A stretch of 17,493 nt of DNA, from NCBI GenBank assembly GCA_014859615.1, contig JACUTX010000036.1:1-17493 (forward strand), written 5' to 3'. Below the pieces are notes generated by a model. It worked only from the letters and a program-made list of their open reading frames with translations. It was not told the DNA's origin and searched no databases. Of the stretch, positions 1 to 5,777 are shown piece after piece. Each line of letters starts with the position of its first letter. Within the stretch, counting starts at the first letter, position 1. Source of the DNA: Desulfuromonadales bacterium. Lineage in GTDB: Bacteria > Desulfobacterota > Desulfuromonadia > Desulfuromonadales > UBA2294. Position numbers and translations under genes: made by a program.

Positions 1-167
1 TGATCGAAAAGCGCAAGCCGGATATTGTGGTGATGGGTACGGTGGCAAGAACCGGCTTGCCCGGTCTGCTGATCGGCAACACCGCCGAGTTCGTTCTGGC
101 GAGGATCAGCTGCTCAATCCTGGCGATCAAACCGCAGGGTTTTAATACCCCCGTAACCGGCCCCTGA
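1..167 (+). CDS. Universal stress protein, UspE-like, C-terminal end (partial)
   Basis: The open frame enters at the left edge (first complete codon at base 3) and ends with TGA at 165-167, leaving about 54 residues. The visible part reads VVMGTVARTGLPGLLIGNTA, followed by a hydrophobic strand ending in LAIKPQGF. This is the C-terminal nucleotide-binding half of a UspA domain: the G-x(2)-R-x-G followed by G-N-T-A-E is the usual end of the ATP-binding loop, and the LAIKP strand closes the fold. The short tail after IKP resembles tandem-domain UspE proteins, which are cytoplasmic stress and adhesion regulators. The start and N-terminal domain lie outside the window. It is transcribed towards the large - strand operon and has no evident functional link to it. 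Family assignment is confident; UspE rather than another Usp is only likely. Confidence 0.85.
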   Translation, partial: IEKRKPDIVVMGTVARTGLPGLLIGNTAEFVLARISCSILAIKPQGFNTPVTGP

Positions 168-429
168 AACCGACCGTTAGAACGCGTAAATCCGAACGCG
201 CTCCCTTTGTCTACCGGGGCGAAACGGGCAATTCCACGGACGGGACGACTTAAACCCGTGAGACAATCGACTGTTACTGCGTACAATCAACTGCGATAGA
301 TGGAGTTTCTTTCATCCTCTTTACCTACGCCAAATAAACACGACAACATTACTTCACGCTGCAGCTCTTTTGGTCGACAAGTTTTCAAGTCCCCTCTTTA
401 AAACCATCAAGCTTGGTTTCAAGCATTTG
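168..429. other. Intergenic stretch, no supported gene
   Basis: I find no coding region, RNA gene or clear rho-independent terminator for the upstream usp gene. The only hairpin-like element is a weak one (ACGGG, 10-base loop, CCCGT, near 241-260) with no T run. A 13-codon frame on the - strand (274-315) follows AGAGG too closely to be a convincing gene. A small inverted repeat (AAACCA, 7-base loop, TGGTTT) sits near 401-419. Confidence 0.5.
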
Positions 430-744
430 TCAACCTTCCCCCTCTCTGTCAATCGAACTTGCCAGACGCCGAGCTCCATCTCGGTAACTTGCCGGTTCTC
501 TGTACAACTCGATTACCACCTGGCAGCGCTCTTCCACCGCAAGAAACTACTCCCTACTGCTCCACGGGTGAACGTCAAGCCACAGTTTTGCGTCAAAGAG
601 TCCGTCACCTGCTCATCCAGGGCGACGGTTGTAAAAGCCAACCCCATCGCCCCGCCAGCCATCACCGCCGGGAAAAACCGAAAAAATCGATCGGACGCGG
701 TCCCATATTTTGAAAATCTGTACTCTCATCCCAACGTCGCTCAT
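430..744 (-). pseudogene. Decayed DUF2254-like membrane protein gene (candidate)
   Basis: Three consecutive - strand frames read as pieces of one protein. Frame 1 starts at ATG 742-744 or 727-729 and includes IWDRVRSIFSVFP. Frame 2 (725-513) continues with AVMAGGAMGLAFTTVALDEQ and LTFTRGAVGSS. Frame 3 (537-430) gives VEERCQVVIELYREPASYRD and then stops. From memory, the first two pieces look like the start of DUF2254 predicted inner-membrane proteins, which typically open with a W-D-R-x-R-S-x-F motif, a hydrophobic helix ending near A-L-D, and a G-G-A-x-G stretch. Those proteins are about 400 residues or more, so most of the middle is gone and at least two frame changes are needed. The third piece might be the family's C-terminal tail, but that is weaker. 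This may instead be a chance run of short frames; no intact start/RBS supports expression. Confidence 0.35.
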
Positions 745-926
745 TGATCAGGCACCAGCAAAGTCGATTCCCGTTTTGCGTGGTATTTTGTTCATGCTAC
801 AGTCAGACACCCGTAAGTCAAGTCTTCAGTCATTTTGGTGAACAATTCCAGCAGGGCGCTCTGTTTCGACGTCGGCTGCGATCAGAGCGACACGCACGGC
901 ATCAGGCCGCCACTTTGAAAGGGCTG
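745..926. other. Region downstream of the operon, no supported gene
   Basis: This lies 3' of the last operon gene on the - strand. I see no strong GC hairpin followed by T residues, so the operon's terminator is not identified here. A frame running out of the exbB 3' end stays open to about 830 on the - strand but has no start signal of its own. Confidence 0.4.
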
Positions 927-1589
927 TTAAGTCTCGGTGTCTGGATCTGCCCGGAGACTGGAAAACCTTGAGATAGCGTTCAAGGCCTTGATCGAGGCCA
1001 TCTCGAGGCTATCGACAATGTGGCCGGTAGTCGACGTCAGCTTCGCGTGCAGCAGCAGCATCGGGATCGCCGCCATCAGCCCGAAGGCGGTGGTGTTCAT
1101 CGCCACTGAAATACTGGCAGAGAGCAGATCGGCTTTCTCGGCGGGGTTGGCGTTGGCGACGGCGGTAAAAGCGGCGATCAGACCCATAATGGTACCGAGC
1201 AGTCCGAGCAGGGTGGCGATGTTGGAGAGGAGGGCGATATAGGGGGTTCGCTTTTCCAGTTGCGGGATGATCTCCAGCATGCACTCCTCCATGGCGACCT
1301 CAATGTCTTCACGCCGTTGCACCGCTCCCTGCCGCGCCAGCCCCATACCGAGCATCCGGGCGAGTGACGAATCGTCGGCGTTGACCATCTCCCGTGCCTG
1401 ATCGAAATTGCCCGCCGCCAGTAACGGTTGCACCTGTTCCCACAACGTACTGTTTTTCCGTCGGATGTTACCCAGTTGCAGCCAGCGTTCATAAGCGATG
1501 GCCGCACCGACGGTAAAGACCAGCAGAATCGGGTACATGAACAGTCCCCCTTTTTGAAAAAACGCGACCAGCGTGTAGATGATTTCCAT
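927..1589 (-). CDS. MotA/TolQ/ExbB proton channel family protein (last gene of operon)
   Basis: A 220-residue inner-membrane subunit of an ExbB/TolQ-type motor, expected to form a pentamer around an ExbD/TolR dimer and convert proton flow into force on a transducer. The start at 1589 is chosen because GGAGGT lies just upstream and the protein then aligns from residue 1 with the paralogue at 4086-4739; the frame is open further upstream (to 1748) but that extension is Arg/Ser-rich and overlaps the preceding gene. TM1 is about residues 15-34, with a long cytoplasmic loop, TM2 about 118-141 and TM3 about 157-182. The conserved polar residues are visible: Thr133 in LLGT of TM2 and Thr166/Thr167 before FGLMAAIP in TM3. 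Residues 114-186 are identical to the paralogue. It follows the AgmX-like gene after a 64-base gap, unlike the tightly packed motor genes upstream. Confidence 0.93.
   Translation of the reverse strand: MEIIYTLVAFFQKGGLFMYPILLVFTVGAAIAYERWLQLGNIRRKNSTLWEQVQPLLAAGNFDQAREMVNADDSSLARMLGMGLARQGAVQRREDIEVAMEECMLEIIPQLEKRTPYIALLSNIATLLGLLGTIMGLIAAFTAVANANPAEKADLLSASISVAMNTTAFGLMAAIPMLLLHAKLTSTTGHIVDSLEMASIKALNAISRFSSLRADPDTET
971..1260 (-). repeat. Paralogous near-identical segment, copy 1 (partner 4121-4410)
   Basis: This stretch inside the terminal exbB-like gene aligns without gaps, at an offset of 3150 bases, to 4121-4410 in the other exbB-like gene. By hand count the core 1061-1250 has 10 mismatches in 190 positions (about 95% identity), and the encoded residues are the same. 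Similarity falls off on both sides: many mismatches from about 1251 onwards and more scattered ones below 1061. Confidence 0.9.
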
Positions 1590-1593
1590 ATTG

Positions 1594-1599
1594 ACCTCC
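1594..1599 (-). promoter_or_regulatory. Shine-Dalgarno GGAGGT for the terminal exbB-like gene
   Basis: GGAGGT on the - strand is followed by CAAT and then ATG at 1587-1589. The 4-base spacer is short, but this is by far the best ribosome site in the area and decides the start against the longer open frame reaching 1748. Confidence 0.7.
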
Positions 1600-1653
1600 A
1601 AAAACGAGATAACCTTTGTACCTTTGCGATTTAAACCTTTAGCGTCCCTGCCG

Positions 1654-3072
1654 CTATCCTGCCGGGAGGAAATCGATCGGATAGAGAATGGTCGTTTTCG
1701 GCGTCCCCTTCTTTGGTCCGAAGTTGAACTTACGGACCCGTTCGACAATCGCAGCGACCAGACCGGAAGAGGCTAAATCGGTCTTCTCGACTGTACAGCT
1801 CGCAACCATACCTTCCGGATCGATGGTGAGTCGCAGCAGTATCTTGCCGCGCAAGGCAGGATCCTTGCGCAGTTCCTTGTTATAAATCCGGTAAAGCGTC
1901 GACTTGTAGCGGTCGAAGACGATCTGGATCTCCTCGTCGGTGCGTGCCGGTCCCGGTCCGTCGCTGACCTTGCGCCCCGCCTCCTCCTGTAATCCGGCCA
2001 CGGCGCTTTCGACCCGCGCGAAACCGGCATTACCGATTTTGCCAGCAGTGCCGCTTTCGCCGTTGCTGATGCTGCGACTGACTGTGACATTGCTGATGCC
2101 GCCGCTGCCGCTTTTCCCCTGGATCGCCACCAGCGAACGCGAAGCGCGGGGACCGCCAGATCCCGTGCCCGTGCCGGGACCTTTACTCAGGCGCGCCTGG
2201 CTGCCGAGTCCGGCGACGGGGGTCTCTTCGATCAGTTCTTCAAAACTGTTTTTGAAGGCGAGAACACCACTCCCTTCTGCCTTGGTCCGCGCCGCTCTGG
2301 TGTCGGCCGGGGTAGCTGCGACCTTCGGTTTCTCCTTGGGAGCCTCTTTCTCGATCGGTTCTGTTGGTTTTTTTTCTTCCGGTGGTTTTTCCGCTACCTT
2401 TGGCGGCGCAGGCTTGGCCGGTTCCTGTTTAACCAGTTTGGCCAGGCGTTCGGGGATCACTACGGAGCCCGATGTCTGTTCGGACACGGGTACCGTCACC
2501 CAGTGCATGAGCAAACTAACAACGACAAACAGGAGCAGGGCGCCCAACATGGAGTGACGGAAGGCCTTCTCGCTTGCACTGTCGGAGCTCCAGGGCATGA
2601 TGACGACCCGCTCTGGAACAGACGAAACCTCCCGTTCAACGGCGAGCTCTTCAAGTCGGCGCTGTTCACGGGCATAGGCATCGTGAACCTTTTCGAACAG
2701 TGCATCGAGTTCGATATTTCGTTCCACAATGAGAGTTTTGAGCGCCGACTCGCGTTCCTGCCCTCTTCGGATCTTATCGTCGAAACCTGTGATCCGTTCC
2801 TGCAGCCGCTGCCGATGACGGTCGGCGTCAGCGCCTTCTGCCAGCGGCTCCCAGAAAAGCGCTGACGCTTCGAGTTCAGTCAGTTTGTCGAGTGCGGCGC
2901 ATACGCTCTGCAAGGCTTCATATCGTTCCCTGTGGAGGGGAATTGTTTCAAGCTTTGCCTGAGTAAGGTGCAGATCGGCATCGAGGGCGGCGAGTTTCGC
3001 CCGCACCTGCTCGATTTGTGCATTCAGAGGTTTCAATTCCTGCTGCAATAGAGAAGTCGTCACAATGCTCAC
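1654..3072 (-). CDS. AgmX/PglI C-terminal domain protein, TonB-like energy transducer
   Basis: A 472-residue single-pass protein if it starts at GTG 3070-3072, just past the upstream exbD stop; GTG at 3061-3063 is an alternative and neither has a strong ribosome site. Residues about 8-150 are charged, heptad-like and predicted cytoplasmic coiled coil. One membrane helix spans about 175-192 (LGALLLFVVVSLLMHW). Residues about 212-252 are Pro/Lys/Glu-rich as in TonB and TolA spacers, followed by a Gly/Ser-rich region. The C-terminus, about 379-472, matches the AgmX/PglI domain: YKSTLYRIYNKELRKDP, GKILLRLTIDPEG, then VRKFNFGP near the end. In Myxococcus xanthus, AgmX (GltJ) and PglI (GltG) carry this TonB-fold end and link the AglRQS motor to periplasmic Glt proteins. 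Here it lies between an ExbD and an ExbB gene, fitting a transducer role. The zinc-finger/GYF-type N-terminus of some AgmX proteins is absent. Confidence 0.85.
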   Translation of the reverse strand: MSIVTTSLLQQELKPLNAQIEQVRAKLAALDADLHLTQAKLETIPLHRERYEALQSVCAALDKLTELEASALFWEPLAEGADADRHRQRLQERITGFDDKIRRGQERESALKTLIVERNIELDALFEKVHDAYAREQRRLEELAVEREVSSVPERVVIMPWSSDSASEKAFRHSMLGALLLFVVVSLLMHWVTVPVSEQTSGSVVIPERLAKLVKQEPAKPAPPKVAEKPPEEKKPTEPIEKEAPKEKPKVAATPADTRAARTKAEGSGVLAFKNSFEELIEETPVAGLGSQARLSKGPGTGTGSGGPRASRSLVAIQGKSGSGGISNVTVSRSISNGESGTAGKIGNAGFARVESAVAGLQEEAGRKVSDGPGPARTDEEIQIVFDRYKSTLYRIYNKELRKDPALRGKILLRLTIDPEGMVASCTVEKTDLASSGLVAAIVERVRKFNFGPKKGTPKTTILYPIDFLPAG

Positions 3073-3073
3073 G

Positions 3074-3568
3074 CTAGCTTTTCGAGGATTTCTGGATAAC
3101 GGCCAGGGAGATCTTCCCGTAACCGGCAAGAGTACAGCTCGACATAATTTTCTTCAGCATCGAAAACGGTATTGTTCTGTCAGCGAGGATAGTGACCTCC
3201 GTACTGTCGGCCGCCGTCCGGCTGTTGATGCCGATGAGGTTGCTCTGCAACGCAGAGAGTCGCGTCATGATCGCCGGAACCCGGTCTGTTTCTGGATTTT
3301 GCAGATCGGATGTAGCGATGACGGTCTGTCCCTGCACCAGTACCTCATCCGGGGTCACCATGATCACCACCGTCTCACGCGGCTTCGCCTCGACAGTAGA
3401 GCTAGGGAGCTTGATCTGGTCAGGAGCCTTTACCGCTTCGCTGGCGGAGGAATTGGAGAGCAGGAAGAAGACCAGGATGGTGAAGACATCCATCAGCGAG
3501 GTCAGCATCAGCCCTGCCGTCCGTTTATGGTTACGCGCCATGCGTCGCATCCGTCTCGATTCTCTCAT
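3074..3568 (-). CDS. ExbD/TolR family biopolymer transport protein with the catalytic Asp
   Basis: A 164-residue protein with a basic cytoplasmic N-terminus (residues 1-17), one membrane helix about 20-40, and a periplasmic C-terminal domain. The helix LTSLMDVFTILVFFLL has Asp27 at the position of the proton-accepting Asp of ExbD and TolR. The periplasmic part shows the usual pattern: a beta strand ETVVIMVTPDEVLVQGQ, a helix with MTRLSAL, and the strand EVTILADRTIPF followed by a helix. GGAG lies 7 bases before ATG 3566-3568, and the start overlaps the previous exbD stop by 4 bases (ATGA), indicating translational coupling. The AgmX-like gene begins 1-2 bases after its stop. As the only copy here with the Asp, it is the likely proton-carrying subunit of the motor. 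Confidence 0.93.
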   Translation of the reverse strand: MRESRRMRRMARNHKRTAGLMLTSLMDVFTILVFFLLSNSSASEAVKAPDQIKLPSSTVEAKPRETVVIMVTPDEVLVQGQTVIATSDLQNPETDRVPAIMTRLSALQSNLIGINSRTAADSTEVTILADRTIPFSMLKKIMSSCTLAGYGKISLAVIQKSSKS

Positions 3569-4083
3569 GGGGCATCTCCGATCGATATATTGGGGAAGAG
3601 AACCATTTTTTCCGGCGCGTCACTCCCTTCGACAGGGATTTCCACGCCCCGCACGAGGTCCATGACCTGAACCAGATAATTGTATTCGATATCCGGCTCC
3701 AGCAGGACCGTCGCCTCTTCCTTGTCCGGGTTCTTGTTTTTAATATTCATCAGCAGTGCAGAGAGTTTTTTCAGGTCATACTCCCCCTCTTTTTTAGGGA
3801 TTGCAGCCTGTATTGTCGCCCCGTTGCCGAGTTCAAACCCGTTTTCCCGAACGATGACCTCAATCGTCAGCCGAGATGCGTCGATGACGGCGCCGTCGGC
3901 GGCGCCGTCGGCGGCGCCGTCGGCGGCGCTGGTCGGCACGCTCAGTTCGAGAATCGTCACGCGAGAAAACACGGCACTGATGAGCAGAAACGGGATCAAG
4001 ACCACCATCAGGTTTAAAAACGAGGTGATGTCGAGCCCCATAGCCTCCTGCATTCGTCTTCTGGATGGTTTTCTTCTGGCCAT
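3565..4083 (-). CDS. ExbD/TolR-like protein lacking the catalytic Asp (Asn24)
   Basis: A 172-residue ExbD/TolR-type protein: basic N-terminus (ARRKPSRRR), one membrane helix about 20-40, and a periplasmic domain. Aligning its helix ITSFLNLMVVLIPFLL with LTSLMDVFTILVFFLL of the neighbouring ExbD puts Asn24 (codon AAC, 4012-4014 on the - strand) at the site of the conserved Asp, so it should not carry protons in the usual way. Just after the helix the sequence VPTS is followed by an Ala-Asp-Gly-Ala repeat (about residues 53-65) coded by a 12-bp tandem repeat. The rest has the expected strands and the EATVLLEPDIEYNYLVQVMD segment of the ExbD fold. It sits 2 bases after the exbB-like gene and overlaps the next exbD by 4 bases. 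It is probably the partner subunit of a heteromeric ExbD pair, comparable with the two ExbD-type subunits AglQ and AglS of Myxococcus. Confidence 0.88.
   Translation of the reverse strand: MARRKPSRRRMQEAMGLDITSFLNLMVVLIPFLLISAVFSRVTILELSVPTSAADGAADGAADGAVIDASRLTIEVIVRENGFELGNGATIQAAIPKKEGEYDLKKLSALLMNIKNKNPDKEEATVLLEPDIEYNYLVQVMDLVRGVEIPVEGSDAPEKMVLFPNISIGDAP
3889..3929 (-). repeat. 12-bp tandem repeat in exbD-like gene
   Basis: The + strand unit GGCGCCGTCGGC occurs three times exactly (3889-3900, 3901-3912, 3913-3924) and part of a fourth time (3925-3929). It is in frame and encodes Ala-Asp-Gly-Ala repeats directly after the membrane helix. A change in copy number would alter the linker by four residues without a frameshift. 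The unit also contains the palindrome GGCGCC. Confidence 0.95.
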
Positions 4084-4085
4084 GG

Positions 4086-4739
4086 TCAGCTCGTCGGCAG
4101 TTGGCGTTTGGAGGAAATCGAGATAGCGTTCAACGCCTTGACCGAAGCCATCTCGAGGCTATCGACGATCTCCCCGGTTGCCGACGTCAGTTTCGCGTGC
4201 AGCAAAAGCATCGGGATCGCCGCCATCAGTCCGAAGGCGGTGGTGTTCATCGCCACTGAAATACTGGCGGAGAGCAGATCGGCTTTCTCGGCGGGGTTAG
4301 CGTTGGCGACGGCGGTAAAGGCGGCGATCAGGCCCATGATAGTGCCGAGCAGTCCGAGCAGGGTGGCGATGTTAGAGAGGAGGGCGATATAAGGGGTTCG
4401 CCTCTCCAATTGCGGAATTATTTCCATCATGCACTCTTCCATGGCAATCTCGATATCCTCGCGGCGCCGGGCCAGACTATGGCGCGCCAGCCCCATGCTG
4501 AGCATCTCGGCGATGGTTGAGTTATTGCCATCGACCATTTCCCGCGCCTGATCGAATTCGCCCTGATCCAGCAGCGGTTTCACCCGAATCCACATCTTGC
4601 GGTTTTTCAATCGGGCACGAGTCAGCTGGTACCATCGTTCTACGGCGATAGACAGTCCGACGATAAGGACGATAAGAATGGGGTACATGAACGCTCCGCC
4701 CTTGATGAAAAAGTCGACCATTGAAGAAATGATTTCCAT
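4086..4739 (-). CDS. MotA/TolQ/ExbB proton channel family protein (first motor gene)
   Basis: A 217-residue inner-membrane motor subunit, paralogous to the last gene of the operon. TM1 is about residues 15-34 (the FMYPILIVLIVGL helix), the cytoplasmic loop contains RREDIEIAMEECMMEIIPQL, TM2 is about 118-141 with Thr133, and TM3 about 157-182 with Thr166/Thr167. These Thr residues line the proton path in ExbB and TolQ. The start is supported by AGGAGGAA about 7 bases upstream, lying inside the end of the preceding small gene. The stop is 2 bases before the Asp-less exbD gene, so the order ExbB-ExbD-ExbD-AgmX is tightly packed. In the N-terminal 110 residues the two ExbB copies differ at many positions, but residues 114-186 are identical, which points to sequence exchange or strong constraint on the channel. 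Confidence 0.94.
   Translation of the reverse strand: MEIISSMVDFFIKGGAFMYPILIVLIVGLSIAVERWYQLTRARLKNRKMWIRVKPLLDQGEFDQAREMVDGNNSTIAEMLSMGLARHSLARRREDIEIAMEECMMEIIPQLERRTPYIALLSNIATLLGLLGTIMGLIAAFTAVANANPAEKADLLSASISVAMNTTAFGLMAAIPMLLLHAKLTSATGEIVDSLEMASVKALNAISISSKRQLPTS
4121..4410 (-). repeat. Paralogous near-identical segment, copy 2 (partner 971-1260)
   Basis: This is the counterpart of 971-1260 at a constant 3150-base offset. The core 4211-4400 is about 95% identical in DNA to 1061-1250, and the differences are synonymous. It covers the end of the cytoplasmic loop, TM2 and TM3 of the proton channel. Confidence 0.9.
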
Positions 4740-4742
4740 GAT

Positions 4743-5036
4743 TTAGTTCCTCCTGGATGGATGTGCTGTGCAGGTTTCGTAAAATTCAAGTTGACGGATG
4801 AAGACTTCCCGGTCGATCGGTGCGGCGCCGGAGTCGTTCATCCGGCTCAGCCTTGACTCCACACCGATCTCGGAGCTCTTCCAAGGGATAATGTAGAGAG
4901 ATTTGGGTGCCTCGTCGTTGCCGACGATCGACATCCCTGAAAGCTCCTTAACTTCCCTCTCCTTTACCTCGTCTACGGCCATAGTCAGAGTGGCTGGCAA
5001 CAGCAGGCAAAGTACAAGGATTACGATTCGATTCAT
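4743..5036 (-). CDS. Small exported protein of unknown function (97 aa)
   Basis: A 97-residue protein with a clear signal peptide: NRIVILVLCLLLPATLTMA, likely cut after residue 20 before VDE. Cys10 is not in a lipobox, so it is probably soluble in the periplasm. The mature part is short and charged and contains SLYIIPWKSSE (about 46-56), similar in pattern to VVIMPWSSDSA in the AgmX-like protein of the same operon. AGGAA lies 7 bases before the ATG. Its stop is 3 bases before the exbB-like ATG, and it carries that gene's ribosome site, so it is produced together with the motor. I do not recognise a named family; position and export suggest a small accessory factor of the motor or its transducer. 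Confidence 0.8.
   Translation of the reverse strand: MNRIVILVLCLLLPATLTMAVDEVKEREVKELSGMSIVGNDEAPKSLYIIPWKSSEIGVESRLSRMNDSGAAPIDREVFIRQLEFYETCTAHPSRRN
4749..4754 (-). promoter_or_regulatory. Shine-Dalgarno AGGAGG for the first exbB-like gene
   Basis: AGGAGG (- strand) lies 9 bases before ATG 4737-4739, within the last codons of the upstream 97-residue gene, whose stop is at 4743-4745. Translation of the two is therefore likely coupled. Confidence 0.75.
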
Positions 5037-5062
5037 GATGATTCCTGATCGTGTTTTTGGTT

Positions 5063-5743
5063 TTATTCCGCGTTTGTGATGCGCTGCCGCAAGCTGGCGA
5101 TCCAGATCATGACCTGCTCGTCTTCCGGGGCCGCCTCATTGTATATTTCAAATTGTTGCAGCGCACCAACCATGTCCCCAAGGTAGAGTTCGCAGAGGAT
5201 ACCGAGGTTTTTCCGTACTGGCAGATACTCTGGAAAGTGTTGCAGAGATGCCTCGAAAATATCGCGGGCCTGCGTAAAACGTCCGTTTTTGCGCAGCAGC
5301 AAGCCATAAACGTTACTCGCCACCGGGTGGCCGGGGATCAGTTCGAGGGCCGTCTTGAGATGCTTCTCGGCTTTTTCCGTCTCCGCTTTTTGTTCATAGG
5401 CCAGGGCGATGTTGACGTGTGGCGCCGTCAGCCCAGATAGACGCGCGATCACCCGCTCCAGCAGGACGATCGCTTCGTCGTGCCGGGCCTGTTCGATCAA
5501 ATCGACGGCGCTGGTGAAATCGCTGCGGATCTCGCCATCCATATCGGCGCGCTCTTCGATCTGAAACCCCCGCCGCCCATCGTCCAGACGCGACACGACC
5601 GATCCCTGAGCAATGCTCTTGTCCGGGGGGTCGAGCGTGGGCGCACAACCCGCTGCAAAGACCAGCAACAAGGAGAGAATTGCATTTCTTGCGCGGCAGC
5701 AAATGTTATCCCTCAAAGTTAACTGACGGAGCAGGGCGTTCAT
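5063..5743 (-). CDS. TPR-repeat lipoprotein (226 aa)
   Basis: A 226-residue lipoprotein with a longish basic N-terminus, the hydrophobic core AILSLLLVFAAGC and the lipidated residue Cys33; Ala follows Cys, so sorting to the outer membrane is expected. After a linker of about 50 residues come tandem tetratricopeptide repeats (about 75-205). They show the alternating pattern A-L-A-Y-x-x-x-A-x-x-x-K-A and N-V-Y-G-L-L-L-x-x-x-G-R-F-x-x-A, ending in PEDEQVMIWIASLRQR. The ATG at 5741-5743 is preceded by GGGAG at 7 bases. TPR lipoproteins act as assembly scaffolds; AglT (GltE) of Myxococcus is a TPR lipoprotein of the gliding machinery, so the gene type fits the context. I cannot show orthology to AglT from the sequence alone. 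Confidence 0.88.
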   Translation of the reverse strand: MNALLRQLTLRDNICCRARNAILSLLLVFAAGCAPTLDPPDKSIAQGSVVSRLDDGRRGFQIEERADMDGEIRSDFTSAVDLIEQARHDEAIVLLERVIARLSGLTAPHVNIALAYEQKAETEKAEKHLKTALELIPGHPVASNVYGLLLRKNGRFTQARDIFEASLQHFPEYLPVRKNLGILCELYLGDMVGALQQFEIYNEAAPEDEQVMIWIASLRQRITNAE

Positions 5744-5777
5744 GGTCGGACTCCCATGGTTCGATGCAATGTAAAAA

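Noticed and set aside
274..315. A 13-residue - strand frame beginning MKETPSIAVDC
   Set aside because: The opening recalls Nudix-type N-termini, but it stops after 13 codons, nothing follows in other frames that I can link to it, and AGAGG is too close to the ATG. Chance is the simpler explanation.
370..747. A 125-residue + strand frame between the usp gene and the operon
   Set aside because: It has low-complexity, Pro/Ser/Arg-rich composition, no ribosome site and no recognisable motif, and it lies opposite the better-supported DUF2254-like remnant.
832..926. A - strand frame continuing past the exbB stop that ends in VRVALIAADVETERPAG
   Set aside because: It looks protein-like but has no start signal of its own, opens inside the exbB gene in another frame, and is only about 30 residues long beyond it.
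3889..3929. CRISPR-like or regulatory repeat
   Set aside because: The 12-bp units are directly adjacent with no spacers and lie in frame inside a well-supported gene, so this is a coding tandem repeat.
927..4739. Tol-Pal or TonB-ExbBD nutrient uptake system
   Set aside because: There is no TolB, Pal or plug-containing TonB-dependent receptor. The duplicated ExbB/ExbD genes with an AgmX-type transducer and TPR lipoproteins fit an Agl-Glt-like layout better.
927..4739. Flagellar MotA/MotB stator genes
   Set aside because: The ExbB-like proteins have the three-helix TolQ/ExbB layout with a short N-terminus, and the partners are ExbD/TolR-like without the OmpA-type peptidoglycan domain of MotB. 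No flagellar genes are nearby.
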